Part shown: positions 1 through 12,300 of the stretch, one piece after another
How the letters are laid out: each line of letters starts with the position of its first letter
Position numbering within the stretch: the stretch's first letter is position 1
Position numbers and translations under genes: made by a program
Notes under the pieces: model-generated
What the model was told of the DNA's origin: nothing
The model's input: only the letters and a program-made list of their open reading frames with translations
The model's database searches: none
Source of the DNA: Eupeodes corollae
Lineage: Eukaryota; Arthropoda; Insecta; Diptera; Syrphidae
NCBI RefSeq assembly: GCF_945859685.1
Contig: NC_079147.1
Span: 252,888,572-252,952,571, forward strand
Direction of reading: 5' to 3'
Length of the DNA: 64,000 bases

Positions 1-480
1 TAAGGCTGTTTAAGACTGTTCTGTTTAAAAATATGTTTTGTATTTTTATATTTAAAAATGTACCTGAAAAAAAGGTTGTTTTCAAATATTTAAAAGCCAT
101 TTGATTTCTTAAAAAAAACTTAACTTTTCAAAAATTGTATTTGAAAATCGTTTAAACGTGTTTTTTGTATTAATTTTGTATATAAAATGTTTCAGTTTTA
201 GTCTAAATATATTTTTAGTATGCAGTTATTTAGAGCTTATTAATATGCAGTGATAGAAAAATAATTGAAACAAGTGTCTTCACCGTTTTCGATAACCAAT
301 ATTTTTTCAGCAATTAAGTCTTTTGTCGTTAGTCTTTCTATATTTTAATCATATCTAATACTGCTCTCAAATAGCAAAATTGTTTTGTGGACAAAACTTT
401 TAGTTTTCATATAACAGTAGAAAGTTCGAGTTTGAAAAACCTACTTTAACTGTTATTCTAACGTAAGGATCAATTTTTTT
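1..480. other. AT-rich sequence, no gene seen
   Basis: This stretch is AT-rich with many short homopolymer runs. I see no reading frame with protein-like content, no RNA gene and no clear element end in it. Confidence 0.5.
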
Positions 481-559
481 GTAGGCTTTAGAGTTTGTTT
501 AAAAGTTTGTCAGATGTTTTATATTCGATACTAACCAACATTTTTAAAAGCCATCTTTT

Positions 560-1440
560 ATCTTAATAAATATGGGTCGAGAATTACATTATACTCCCTT
601 TGATAGCGAAATGATGAAAATACTAATACACCCTGGAAATACGATGGTTGAAATTGCAAAAACCAGAAAGTGTTCGATGAAGAAAGTATTTCAAACTTTA
701 CATTCACGTCTAAAGAAGAGTCAAGGTGAAGAAAAATATAAACTTCTTCAAGTTTTGATACACTATTGGTAGGAATAAGAGGAAAAGAGGAAAACACAAA
801 AAGTACCATTTTTTAACCAAGAAAAAAACCATTATAGAAATACTAACACCGTTCTTATTTGAATAACGTTTTGTGGTCGGATGAAACGAAGATTAATTTG
901 TTGACTTCCAAAGCAAAAATGTGTGTGAAGGCACAAAAACAAGAAGTTTAACTCAAAATACAAAAAGAAAACATTGAAATACGGTGGTGGGAATATAATG
1001 ATTTGAGGGTACTTTCAGCATCTGGTGTAAGTCCAAATTGTTTCAATGAAAGATAAGATTTACGCTGTGGATTAAGTTCACATCTTAAATTCAATTATGA
1101 TAAAATTTGCTGAAGAGGAGGTGTCAATCAAATAGGAGTAAATGTAGAATAAGGACCCGAAGCACCACTCCAAATTCGCTAACAAATACTTACAACAAAA
1201 CAAAATTAATGTTATGGAATAGCAATCACAATCCCTAATCCTGAACCCAACTAAGCACTTGTGGAGTATCCTAAAGCGAAGCTTCGGAGATTGTAAAACC
1301 AGAAAAAAAGACGAGTTGTGGTAGAAAATTCAAAGGGAATGGTTCTCCAGACCCGTAGAGGCATGTCCCGAATCGGTAAATTCGATGGATTAATAAAAAG
1401 GGCGCCACTACAAAATACTCAAAGAATTTGAAATACTTTA
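560..1440 (+). pseudogene. Tc1/mariner-like transposase remnant
   Basis: Pieces of a Tc1-family transposase can be followed through three frames. An N-terminal helix-turn-helix-like piece of 66 aa starts at 572. Near 845 the frame reads VLWSDETKINLL, the usual setting of the second catalytic Asp. Near 980 a frame reads YGGGN followed by MI. Near 1236 the pattern LNPTKHLWSILKR matches the Tc1 'DLNPIEHLW' block. Frameshifts and stops separate the parts, so it cannot make an active enzyme. I did not find convincing terminal inverted repeats. Confidence 0.8.
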
Positions 1441-1509
1441 ACCGTAAAGTTACTTTCTCGTTACGAAAAGAGTACCATTCTAATTTTGTTTCTTTAATTT
1501 TTTCCAACA

Positions 1510-2261
1510 GGAAGCATAATAATAATCACAAGTCTATTTCGTATCATTATTTCCCAATATTATACTAAAAAAAATTGTTGTATTTAAGCAATAAATAGTT
1601 AAAAATCTATTTGTGTAGTTTTTATTTTCATACTCTTCAAAAATAACTTTTTATGTTATAAAAAGAATAAACAGAAATCTTGTTTCTTTTATTTTTTTAA
1701 ACACTGTAAGTTTACATTTCAATTTCGTAAAAATGTTAAATATAATTTATTTTTAAAACAAAGTAAAAAATAATAACATTAGTTTTGAGAAAACTTAAAA
1801 ACAAAATAACGGTTCTATGGGGGATGCCCTTCTCAAGCAGTACAAACATATGTTCAAGTTAAGAAAGAAAATGTTTGCGAACAAAAATCGATCGGTATGT
1901 TTTTGAAAAATTCAAATTTTTTCGACGGTGTTCATGAGGAACACTGTTACTTTTAGGCTAGAAAAATATGATAAAAACGTCTAACACAAATCAGCTATAA
2001 ACTTTAATTTCCAAATTTGAAGTCAATCAACCAGACGGGGACCGACTTTTTTTACGATTTCTCTACCATCGTAATGTTCGGTTAAAATCTCGTGTTCGAA
2101 ATTTTTTAACGAATGTTAAACTTGCGGAGAACCGAAAGCGTTTGCATCATTCACGAAAAATTGAGAATGTTGATGCTGCAGTCTGAATTTTTAGCAAAAA
2201 CCCAAGTTCATCGATTCCTAATCGAGTTTTAAAATTATGCATTTCAAAACCGTCATTAACC
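1510..2261. other. non-coding AT-rich spacer
   Basis: No open frame or RNA structure is supported here. A slightly more complex stretch at about 1815-2230 matches nothing I recognise. Confidence 0.4.
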
Positions 2262-4249
2262 GTATTTATAAAAGAGGCTGGGATGCGACCTACACTGATA
2301 ACTTTCCATTCTGTCTGTCAATTTGTCTTGCTTAAAAGTTTGTAGGTTTTCGTGTTGAGTTAAAAAGGTTTTCATTTAAATTTTTCTTAAAAAATTTAAA
2401 ATTACCAACAATATTTTTCATACAAAGAAAAAGTTTAGTTTGAAAATTTAGTTTTGTTAAAAAGATTTTTAGTCGAAAACAAATTTTTACCAATTTTAGT
2501 AACATTTCTTAGATTTTTACAAATTGGATGAATGAGATTAATTTGAGAGATATCAAGAACCTAACATGAATTTTTACCAAATTCGCGTACTATTTTTAGT
2601 AGATTTTATTTTTTTATGAAAAAAAACGGACTGGCGGATTCTTATAAAAAAACTACTGAATATCGAAAACAATATTTTCTGTGAAATAAAAAAAGTTCGA
2701 AGACAATATTTTTAATTTTTGAAAAGCTATTTGAGTCGAAAGTAAATTTTTACCAAGTTTCAGTTTTGTTTTTTTTTTAGGTTTTTATTTTTTGTAAGAA
2801 AACTGTCAATTAGATTTTTCTCAAAATTTCATCGAATGTTGACAACAATATTTTTTAAAAGATAAAAGTAGTTCAAAGCCAATATCTCAAAGTTTTGAAA
2901 AGATATTTGAGTCGAAAATCAAATTTTGCCAACTTTTATTAATATTTTTTGTTAAGGTTTTTATTTGTTGTAAAAAAATTGTCAATTCGATTTCTCTTAA
3001 CATTTTTCCGAATGTTGCACGGAGAGAATTGAAAAATCACTAATTGCTAAATTTTAGGTTGCAATTTACGAAAACCCTTTTTTTAGTAAATCAAGACGAT
3101 TTTATTATAAAATGAATGAGAAAGTTGTAATTCACCATTCAAATCTTCGTAAAATACAAAATTTTATAATTTGGTAATTATTATCAAAAGTTATAATTCG
3201 AGCTTGTTGAAATCAAAGTAAATTGCAACTTTTGAGTCGCAATCTACTACTTTAGGGGAATAATTTAATTTGACTACTCATTAATCTTGTTTTGCGAAAT
3301 GTATGCGATGATTTAAGCATTCTCAATTCTCAAATCAATAAAATATAATCACAATATAAATATTGAAGCTGCAATATTGTAATTTACGAAATACCTATTT
3401 GCTGATTTAAGAAAAAAATCTAAACAGTAGATTACAATTCTTTTAGTCTTAATCTAGTCTTTTCAGGGTAATAATTTAAAAATATTTATATGGTGATTTG
3501 CATGCACGTGGAGACGTGGAGCCACATTTTTTGTTTGTGCATGCCAAAGTGCTATGCGTATTTATGCATTTACATTACATAGCTACATAGATTTTTGATT
3601 CTCTCGATGGAAGAATTGCAGAATATTTCTCAATACCAATATTTGCTTTGTCTATATGATGATATTTTATATTATATAAATATCATGGGCTCTTGCTGAG
3701 TTTGACAAGGTGTGACAAGGGGGGACGGGGGTCTATGGTAACGTGACTTTCGCCATTCATTAAAACATTTTTTATTATTATTTCTTTTGACTATTTTTTT
3801 ATTTTGCTGCTGCAGCTGGCAGTTACCCGTTGATATTTATTTTCCTTCGATGACGTCGTTCTCGGTCGCAAGTACCGCTTATCACGACACTATGAAAAAG
3901 GGTGTGGCCTGCGCACGTGTATGTTGATGGTCTGATTTCGATTCGATCGTCAACGTCGTCGATGATGAGGATGCGCAACGTTAATGTGGTTGTTGTTGCG
4001 CTCGTGCCCAAAAATCTGCTGGACGAAGAATAATTTCTTGTTAGCGCCGCCGTTGCTCTGCACATGTGGTTGATGTGCAATAGAATTTTCACTTAGTGAT
4101 GATGTTTTTGGGTGTCCCGCTCCCGAATTGCATTGTAGTGTATATACACACATATAATCTTAGCATTTTCAGCTATGTATGTGGCTGGCTTTGCACTGGG
4201 CTTCTGAGTTGAAATTCCTGAAATTCCATATCATTCGATTCATTCGTAA

Positions 4250-4363
4250 ACAGTCGCGCGTGCGTTAATATATTGTTTTTGTCAAGTGGTGTAAAAATAA
4301 AAATTTTAACAAAAAGGAAATTAATTGTTCATTTAACTATTTTTGATATCCGGCCTTGCATAG
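4250..4363 (+). promoter_or_regulatory. Putative transcription start and 5' non-coding exon of the SAM-like gene
   Basis: A TATA-like run (GTATATACACACATATAA) lies at about 4140-4157. An ACAGTC sequence near 4249 resembles an insect initiator. The stretch from there ends at a consensus donor (TAG|GTAAGT, 4364), and a pyrimidine-rich acceptor is at 4597-4607, 24 bp before the ATG. The exon is inferred from splice signals only. Confidence 0.35.
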
Positions 4364-4630
4364 GTAAGTAAAATAAAGTGACAAGTAATTAATGTTTATT
4401 AGTATTTTTTTGATGTTTCATTCAAGACAGCGCTTAAAAAAATATATAATAACTTTATTCAACCACAAAGCCTTTCACAAAATTAGCAAAAGTATTTAAT
4501 AATTTTCCCTTTTGTTACAAATACCTAGTAATTGAAAACCATTGTGCGTCTTTCGAATTTATCAAAACGTTATAAAGTTTTGAACTTAAATTTTATTTCT
4601 TTTTTAGGAAATTTTTAAAAAAAATTTAAA

Positions 4631-5367
4631 ATGACGTCAAATGCTGGGTCAAGTGACCAGCCAGATATAAATGAACTGGCAACTGACTATTTTAACCAAA
4701 ACACAAAAAATGTGTATGATTTACTCAGTCTCTGGGGACTTGATACCTTATATAATCACTTTCTTTGTAAGTAAATAATTGAAAACAACGTTCCACCTAC
4801 ATATGTATGTATATACATATATATAGGTACATATATTTGTTTTTATAAAAGAAAATCAGGCTATGTCGTTTTTCTTGGGTTTTTTCATCATTTCGAATTT
4901 GATGTCGACTTCAATATCTTGGTTGGAAAACAATTTTATTTGGTTATTCACCACAAAGGACAAACTGAGAAATGATAAGAATTAATTTAAAATTTCTCCT
5001 TACGTTTTAGAATAATTTAATATTAATATCCCCGAGAAAACAGACATAGAAACCTACAAAAATAAATATAAAGCTAATGTTGCTTTAAATAGTCATGCAT
5101 ATCAAAAGTGGCATAAGTAAATATTTTCTTTTATAACTGTTCATGGTCCAACGGTCACCCAAATCAATATTACTGACCTAGATCCAATCTTATTAGTAAA
5201 ATCGAACAATTTTTGGATTTTTTTTTTCAGCTTTTAATATCACAGATTTGGAATCCTTAAGGTTACTGAATGAAAGTGATTTGATAACACTATTTCCAAC
5301 AGATGTGGGCAACCGGGCCAAATTGCGTTCTAAAATAGAAGATTGGCGAAACAGTGTAAATATGTAA
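4631..5367 (+). CDS. Small spliced SAM-like domain protein (90 aa), transposon-borne
   Basis: Two coding exons, 4631-4766 and 5231-5367, join in phase at a TTT|GTAAGT donor and a tttttttcag acceptor. The result is one intact 90-aa frame ending in TAA at 5365. Residues about 28-86 have the spacing of a sterile alpha motif: V-Y-D-LL-x-WGL, then Y-x-x-F, then the pair 'LL..SDL' and 'VGNRAKLRSKI', the last like the G-x-R-x-K-hhh helix of SAM domains. A probable non-coding first exon ends at 4363 (TAG|GTAAGT) and its acceptor is at 4606-4607. A TCAGT-like start context (ACAGT) lies near 4250. Several AATAAA signals follow the stop from 5373. SAM domains usually mediate protein-protein contacts, so a role as an accessory protein of the element is inference. 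It could also be a captured host gene. Exon structure is well supported; function is not known. Confidence 0.7.
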
Positions 5368-6104
5368 TATAATAAAACTGTAATGTAAATAATAAAACAA
5401 TCATGTAAATAATAAAACTTGGAGTAAAAAAAATAATAAAAATAGTATAATATATTTTAATTTTAAGTTTCTAAATTTGTATTTTTAGAAATAAGTTAAA
5501 AACAATAAAAAATAAAGAATTCTTTCAAATGTGTCGTTCTTTTATATATTATTGATTTTTTAAATTATTATTCTCTAGTACAAACAAAATACAATGGTAC
5601 GGAAATGAAAAATAAGTAAAGGTGTGGATTTTCTTATTGCATTACTACTGACAGAAATTATTTTCAGTTTCCTTCATAAAGATAAAGATAAGAGTTTTCG
5701 TTCACAACTAAGAAGAGTAAAACCACTAAATTTTGTAACTACCATTAAACTTCAAAAGATAAGACTACACTCTTGAATTCAAAAATAAATATGATATATT
5801 TGTGAATTAAGAACGATAGTTTTTAAATTAATAAGAAATATTCTTAAATTGCGACGAAAATGCTGAAAAAAATAAGCAAATTGATATTCAAAAGTTGCAA
5901 TTACGAATATATTCATTGCAATTTGTAACAAAAACTTATAATTCGGCGCGCGATCAACTAAAAAAATATCCCTGAGAATACGAAAACCAATAAGTTTATG
6001 TTATAAATCATAATGAAGATTGTTGATTTTGCAAAAAATTGTTCTTGAATCTCTACATGATTCCTTGAAAATAGAAAGTAAATTAATCTTTAAAAGCTAC
6101 AAAT

Positions 6105-6282
6105 TGCTGCAGAAACTGTTTAAAATTACGACTCAAAAGTTGCAATTTAAAGATAACTAAGTATCAAAACTGTGACTGTCATTTTCAAACTGCAGAATAA
6201 CCTGTTTTAAATTACAACTCAAAAGTTGCAATTTAAAAAAAAGAAGTAGCAAAACATTAGTTGTCATTTGCAAACTAATGTA
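6105..6282 (+). repeat. About 90-bp tandem duplication in the subterminal region
   Basis: Two successive units each begin near CTGCAGAA. Each runs through an (ACTCAAAAGTTGCAATTT) core and ends near a 'gtcatttncaaa' stretch. The second unit is diverged by small indels. Similar cores in inverse orientation occur near the other end of the insertion (about 3225). Confidence 0.55.
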
Positions 6283-7394
6283 TATTGTTGCAGTCTAAGA
6301 AAACAAGGGTTGAAATTTGCCACTTGTGTGTGTAGGTATTTAAAAAAACGAATCATAATCTACAAGAAAAAAATTTCAATCCACAAACTCCTGCTGAAAT
6401 TCACGATTAAAATTAACATTAAATTGATACAAATTAATATCAAATTGCAATTCGCTGTTTGAAATATTTGTTTTCCTCGGTCGAATTATTGCTACTCAAA
6501 TGTACTGAAATATGATTTTTGAGTGTCAATATCTTCATTTTGCTCATTTTATGAAATTGCAAACAAAAAGTAGCAATTTACTTATTTCGAAGCCAAGGTC
6601 CAAAACTGGATTCATTTTTCGTGATTTGTAGCTTATTTTTCTTGATCTGATCTAAGAATTCTTTCCGTGTGCAAATAATATTTCTTATGAGTTAAAATTA
6701 GTTGGAAGCAATAATCTCAAATTTTCGAAAAGATATTTGAGTCTAAATTCAATTTTTACCAACTTTGAGTAATGTTTTTTTTTAGGTTTTTATTTAAAAA
6801 AAAAAACAGTCAATTCGATTTTTCTCAAAATCTTATTAGTTGTTAACAACTTTATTTTTCGTTGCATAACATTTTTTTGGAGATAAAATTATTTTGTATT
6901 CGTAAGATTTTCGGGGTGCCAAATTTTTTTCTTCAGTTTTTTTGATTTATAAAAAAACCGTTTATTGGATTTTTTTTACAAAAATATACTTGTTGGGTAT
7001 CACGTTGCAATATATTATATAAAATTTATATTAGGTCTCTAACGTTTTTAATTCGTAAGATATTTAGAGTTAACCAAATTGTTCACCTTTTTTTAAACTG
7101 CTATGGTAAAAAAAACTACCCACGCAATTTTCTTGAGAGCCCTTTCTGCATCCGTCTGTCTTATTATATGTATAACAAAATTTATTTGAAATCGATATCT
7201 CTTCTGGTTCTTGAGCTATGGACGACGAAAAAAACGTCGCGAACGCACGGACGTTTGTACACACGCATGCATAGACATCTTTCTAAAAATCTTTTATTTC
7301 GACTCTAGAGACCTTGAAACTGTAAGATATGTCAAAATTTTCAATTTGACAAATCGGACCCATTACAATAACTTTCTATGGGAAGTTAACAAAC

Positions 7395-8389
7395 ATTGAA
7401 AATGGAACCTTTAAAGACTCTGAATTTTCTTAATAAATCATAAAAATGCCAAAGTAAGCTTGGTCCTTAAACTTATGCAAAACCACTTTAAGTCAGCGAC
7501 ACTGCCGCTTTACCATTTTTATTTAAGAAAAGTAAACTTTGTTATGGGAATTACTTCTTAAACGAACTTTAAAGATCCTTTTTTTAAAAATCGAATGCCA
7601 TTATGTTCTAAGTCAAACTTTCAACGAAGTGAGAGCACTCGTAATTTTTAACAACTCTGGTATCTTAAACCTTTGTATACTTACATATTTCTATAATGTG
7701 CTCGTTTGGATTTTTTTTTCGTGCTAAAGCTTATTGCTTGGAGTATAGTCCTGTTTACGTTAGAGTCCATCCTGTGGAGAGTCAGAGTCGTATACGCTAC
7801 GTTCGAGTTTATATGAGCGTAGCGTACAAATTTACAGGGAGTGACACGGCTGTTTGTTTGCCTTTGCAACACCACCTTCCATATTTGTTGGGGGATTTGT
7901 CGGGTTGGAAGGAAGGCAGGCGTGGAGCTAGAGAGCCATGCTCTATGTTTATAGCATTTTATATATGTATATGTATTTGAGTAGATGTTGTTATACCAAC
8001 GTGTCGTTTATGTGAAATTATTCGGAGTGGTTTTGTATGAAATCATCTCTTCGACAACCGCACTAACATACGGAACGGAGGAAGCAAGAGCAGGAAAACT
8101 TTAGGGAGGTGAGCTTCGTCCTTTCACTCTGCTTCATCATTAGGGTGGTAGACAACGCCTTAGGTTCTTAGTTTTTGTTGGTATCTTCTGTTTCTAACTT
8201 TTGTGTTCTTTGTGTATATTTTATTTCATGGAATTTTCTTTTCTTTTTTATGTTTTATTATATTTTTATCTTTGTTTTTTGTCTGTGATGTTTCATCCAA
8301 AAAAAGAGGGGAAAATGTGTTCAACAGAAGCGAATTCAAACATAAAATTCTGCTTATATATGTATATGTTCAATTTATACATATGTATG
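7395..8389. other. Unannotated spacer
   Basis: This spacer is mostly AT-rich. A more complex piece at about 7700-8160 contains an imperfect inverted repeat around 7790-7828 (GTATACGCTACG and CGTAGCGTAC). Open frames here lack protein-like composition, so I call none. Confidence 0.4.
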
Positions 8390-8391
8390 TA

Positions 8392-8890
8392 CAGCTATGG
8401 CCAAAATAATAGGAACTTTTCTTACTTTTGAGTTTAAAAGAGATTTACAATTTAACTTGAAGAACAAAGTCCAACGACCGTAGGTTTTTAAATCTGGAGT
8501 TGATTTCGAAACTGTGTCTTAATTTTCTCGTGTCAAATAGGACCATTCCAATGAGCATGAGATAAAGGAGAAGAGCTATCCAATAAAACGAACCTTTGGA
8601 GAATTTTCTTCGAAAAGTAGTATTCAACTCCTTAAACAAAATGATAGTACCCTATTGGTTCTATGAATTATTATTTCAATTGAAACAAATTGAGGGTTTT
8701 CAACTTAATATCAAATATTATTCATTTTTTTAAGTTTGAATCAATTTGTTCAATTTGTTTTACTTACTTTTTATAAAGCCAGTAGTGACTCCAAACACCA
8801 AATTAAATTTTAGATTTGTTGCCTCACGCAAGTCCTAGAGACATTATTAACAAAAATTAAGCTTTGGGCATATTATTATGGCCAAAGCTG
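8392..8890. mobile_element. Tc1-type MITE with TA target duplication
   Basis: Terminal inverted repeats are CAGCTATGGCCAAAATAAT on the left and the complement of CAGCTTTGGCCATAATAAT on the right. TA directly flanks both ends (8390-8391 and 8891-8892), as expected for Tc1/mariner insertion. The 499 bp between hold no transposase. A second left end of the same family lies at 17281. Confidence 0.8.
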
Positions 8891-8892
8891 TA

Positions 8893-11570
8893 TGTGGGTA
8901 CTACACAATGTGTATGGAAGTACCTATAAAAACAAATCCTTTTCTGATGTGATACATTCGTTTTTCCTTTGCCTCTTTTTTTTGTATTCTGAATCCTTTG
9001 TGAGGCAGTGGCACGTCCGCCACGGTGGTGACTGGTGAATGAACAAGAACAAAACAAAAAGGACACCTGTATGCCGTCTGAGCTGAAGGTGTGTAAATTT
9101 GTGTGTTTTTTTTATTAATTAATCGAAGGAAATAAGAGAATTTGCATAAACGATCATGGTTGGTGTACACGCAGATTAATATTTTAAATAAGAATAAAAA
9201 AGAGGCTCAAAAGGACGACATTAAAAAGGATAATTAACGTTACTTGTTGTTGGCATTTTTAAAGAGATTGTGGTGAAAAGGATTTACATTAATTATGATT
9301 TTTAGAGTTGAAAAATTGTTAATGCTTAAAAAGGAAATTATGTTGAAAATAGTTGTAAAATGAAGATGTGTATTTTTAAGGACATTAAATCGAGTTTTGA
9401 TTTTTTATTTTAAATAAATGGAAAAAAGTTAGTTTAAGCTTTCAGGCCAGGTCATTGATAAGACCTAGTAGCAATGAATTTAAATGAAGGTTACTTACTA
9501 CAGTCATGACAAAATATTAGAAAAAAATGTTCCATTGCAATTAATACCCATGTTTTTTTTTGGCTTCTATAAATATTTTAGAAAATTCCCAAGAAAACCC
9601 AGTAGCCCGATTTTTGTATTTTAAAATTGGTACAACTGAAAGAAGACCTGTCAGAATATCAAAAGTTAAAATTAACAGCAACAAAAAACTAACTTAAACT
9701 AATAAAAATGGACAATTTTCAAGAAGAAATGGTAAGAAAACATCTGGAAATTAAGATTCTATAAAAAAAAGTTTATTTAACAATTGCAGCTTTGACAGAA
9801 AATAAAAACTTAAAGAAGGGGGTTTGTTCGTAGACTACGACATTAACATGTGGTGTTGAAGCTCGCCTCAATTCTTATATAACTGAATCGAGATTGAAAT
9901 TAGCTTGATTCGACTCGTTTCCGTTCGGGGATCGAAGCCGAGTCAAAATTTGTGAAGAAAAACCTGTGTGGAGGAGGTGGTTTTAATGCATTGTGGTCTG
10001 TTTATTTGCATGTTTGAGTTCAAAAAATATAGTTTTGTTTTGTTTTTAATCAAATTAAAAAAAAATTGCTGGGTAACATATTCATATATGATGCTGAACT
10101 ATTCAGTTCTTCATTGTTAAAAACGAATCAAACTCTCTTACTTTCATTTCATAAAAAAAAACATCGAAACACCATTTGCATTTTAGAAAATGCTGTCAAA
10201 CTTAATCGTTTTTAAATCTTTTTGTGCGGTGGAAACACCAAAAACATTTAACTGAGTAAACCTTTGGTGGAAACATAGCTAAACTTAATTATCTTTTCCA
10301 TTGTTTTCTCTTGCAAAATAAGCCCAGTCAGTGCATTTTCATTAACAAAACTAAATAATATCAACAGTAACAGATTGATTTGTTTCCCCAATGAAAAACA
10401 CATGATTACAAATGTAACACTACTCAACGAACACAGCCATCCAGATACAAATGCAATATCAATCGTACCAACATTTGAGAATGAAATCACATATGATCCA
10501 TTTGAGACTCGTATTAATGTCAAAAACCCATCCGTAGTAAGATTCTACTTTAACTTTTATCAGTAGTATTCATCCTGCGGATATTGTTTTTTGTTATTCA
10601 TGTAAAATCCTACTATACTACTGATAGATTTTCTAACAAAACGTGGGTTATAATGCATTAAGAAGAATGTACAAAATTTAAAAAGAAAATATTTTAAAGC
10701 CTTAGACCACAGAAGAATTTAAAAAAAATCTTTTTTTGTGTGTGCTTAAAATGCTGTTTTGAATTTTAGTATTAAAGGTATTGAAAGAATATTCCTGATT
10801 TTCTACTACTCAAGTATTTAAACGCATTTATCTCAATACTGCATTTTTTAAGTTGGCTCAGACAATTCTCAACCGATTAACTTCAAAATTTAAATTTATC
10901 TTGGTAAATAGATTCTCATTGAAATTATGGACATTTTTGTTTGTAGATTTTTTAGGAAAATTTTTCAATTTCTATTTTAGAAGTGTGCTATTTTTCCATT
11001 CTTTACAGCAAATTCAAAAACTTATCACCTCATAATGATCAAAAATATTACAAAAGCTGTTATTCCAGTCGAAAATAAATGCTTCACCGCCGCCAACTGT
11101 GCAAACCACCACTGATATGTAAATGTAAAAAAAAAAATGCACGACTGGGTCACACGAACTTGCTCCTGTATGCAAAGAGTCTACTAAAAAAGTACCTATA
11201 TAAGATTTAAAAATATATGTACCTGTTAAATAAGTTTGTCTTGAAAGATATAAATGCCATTTGATTTGTCAAAAACACGGCGCCATTCACCCCAAGACAC
11301 AACTCATCCTAGGACATTTCCTCCCGGAAATGAAACATACTAACGAGCATACTTAACGAAAACAATTGTTGGTGTATTCAACTAGTTAGTTCAAAGCTTT
11401 TTCCTTTATACAGCTTTATTTTAATTTCATATTAGAAGAACCAGGATGGAAAATAAACTATATGAAGATAAGAAAGAGGCAGAACTGGTATGTTTAAATT
11501 GTAAAGCGATCGCCTATTGGTTGTGTAGTTAGGTAGGTGTTTAAAACAAATAAAGAATAGTTCATTGGCG
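8893..11570. other. Long non-coding AT-rich stretch
   Basis: No gene, RNA or element end could be supported over about 2.7 kb. Short frames such as that at 10375-10566 show no domain or family resemblance. A pocket at about 9835-9960 is less AT-rich but unrecognised. Confidence 0.4.
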
Positions 11571-11579
11571 TCTCAGCTT

Positions 11580-12300
11580 TATGCAGATATACACTGCCAA
11601 TCACTAGGATGAGGCCACATATTTTTCAACCGATTTTCGGTCCGATACCTGTTGGTATTTGTTTAACCCGGAAAATTTTACTACATGAGGGTAGGTACAT
11701 ATTTTCTTAAAACAAAGTGATACAATTATAGGGTTAATTAGAAAAGACCGTTGGAATTTCCCTACATTAATGAATGAGCTACCTAAAAATTATATAAAAA
11801 AGTGAGTCACTAGGATGAGGCCATTGCGAATATTTCGTTGTAGAAGTTCAGATCAGCAATTTTTTTCAAAATTTGGGTTACAATATTTAAGAACGTTTTA
11901 CAAATAACTATTTTTATTAAATTTCAACTACAAATGGGTTCCGGAAAGACGTTGACAGTAGCAGAAAGAGGACAAATCGGTGCTTTGAAGGAAATGGGAC
12001 TCTCAAGCCGAGAAATAGCAAGGAAGCTGAACAGAAGTAAGACAGTTGTAAACAACTATTATAAATAAAGACTTGTTTATGTTGATAACGAAGGAATGTT
12101 ATTGGTAGATAGAAGATGCTTACTACAATTCAATCACATTCCTTCTTTCCTTAAAGGTTTCCAGCTTAAATATGGAGTTATTACGTTCAGTTTATTTTGT
12201 TAGTTAAATTTTAAAAGAAATAAAATGATAGAAAATCACAGAAGTATTGAAGATAGTTTTGGACTGGACAAACAATATAAACTATTTTAGAACGTTTTTT
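11580..12300 (+). pseudogene. Tc1-like element fragment with transposase N-terminus
   Basis: An ATG at 11934 opens a 44-codon frame whose sequence (AERGQIGALKEMGLSSREIA, then RKLNRSKTVVNNY) is the N-terminal helix-turn-helix of Tc1-family transposases. The frame ends at TAA 12066. The catalytic domain is missing. Upstream, the phrase CACTAGGATGAGGCCA occurs twice (about 11600 and 11808) and may be a subterminal repeat of the element. The tandem-repeat element at 12301 follows directly and may have replaced the remainder. Confidence 0.75.

Larger units (their letters stand above)
3018..6669. mobile_element. Inverted-repeat insertion carrying a SAM-domain gene
   Basis: The insertion interrupts copy 1 of the tandem-repeat family, which fixes both of its borders. 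The ends are CACGGAGAGAATT on the left and AATTCTTTCCGTG on the right, a 13-bp inverted repeat with one mismatch. They are flanked by TG on both sides, a possible 2-bp target duplication. Inside both ends are many copies, in both orientations, of a motif like ACTCAAAAGTTGCAATTT. Examples are near 3225, 5890, 6135 and 6215, the last two being parts of a roughly 90-bp tandem duplication. Terminal CAC, a 2-3 bp duplication and subterminal repeats resemble CACTA-type elements. No transposase is present. Its only gene is the spliced SAM-like gene at 4631-5367. Confidence 0.7.
2262..7394 (+). mobile_element. Non-autonomous tandem-repeat element, copy 1, split by a 3.65-kb insertion
   Basis: The element has no coding capacity. 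Its left end carries GAGGCTGGGATGCGACC at 2266 and its right end a short imperfect palindrome near 7370-7390 (ACTTTCTATGGGAAGT). Inside are several diverged tandem units of roughly 170-180 bp; each contains a GTCAATTCGATTT block, a ttttgaaaagatatttgagt block and an acc(a)aactttt block. The reverse complement of 12301-13382 aligns along the whole of it except 3018-6669, so the element was originally about 1.5 kb and was opened by another insertion. Class is uncertain. Internal tandem repeats plus a terminal palindrome recall Helentron-associated elements, but that is inference. Confidence 0.75.

Noticed and set aside
3823..4153. Minus-strand frames of 89 and 67 codons inside the SAM-bearing insertion
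   Set aside because: Low-complexity Thr/Ser/Arg content, no family resemblance, and they overlap the likely promoter of the plus-strand gene.
7070..7399. Open frames on both strands (64 and 62 codons)
   Set aside because: They lie in the conserved end of a non-coding repeat family, and the same frames reappear at 12307-12609 only because the DNA repeats.
7696..7980. 94-codon plus-strand frame
   Set aside because: No family resemblance, with Tyr/Val/Arg codons from AT-rich spacer and a hairpin inside. Not supported as a gene.
10248..10566. Frames of 91 (minus) and 63 (plus) codons
   Set aside because: They overlap each other in AT-rich sequence with no start context, splice signals or recognised motif.
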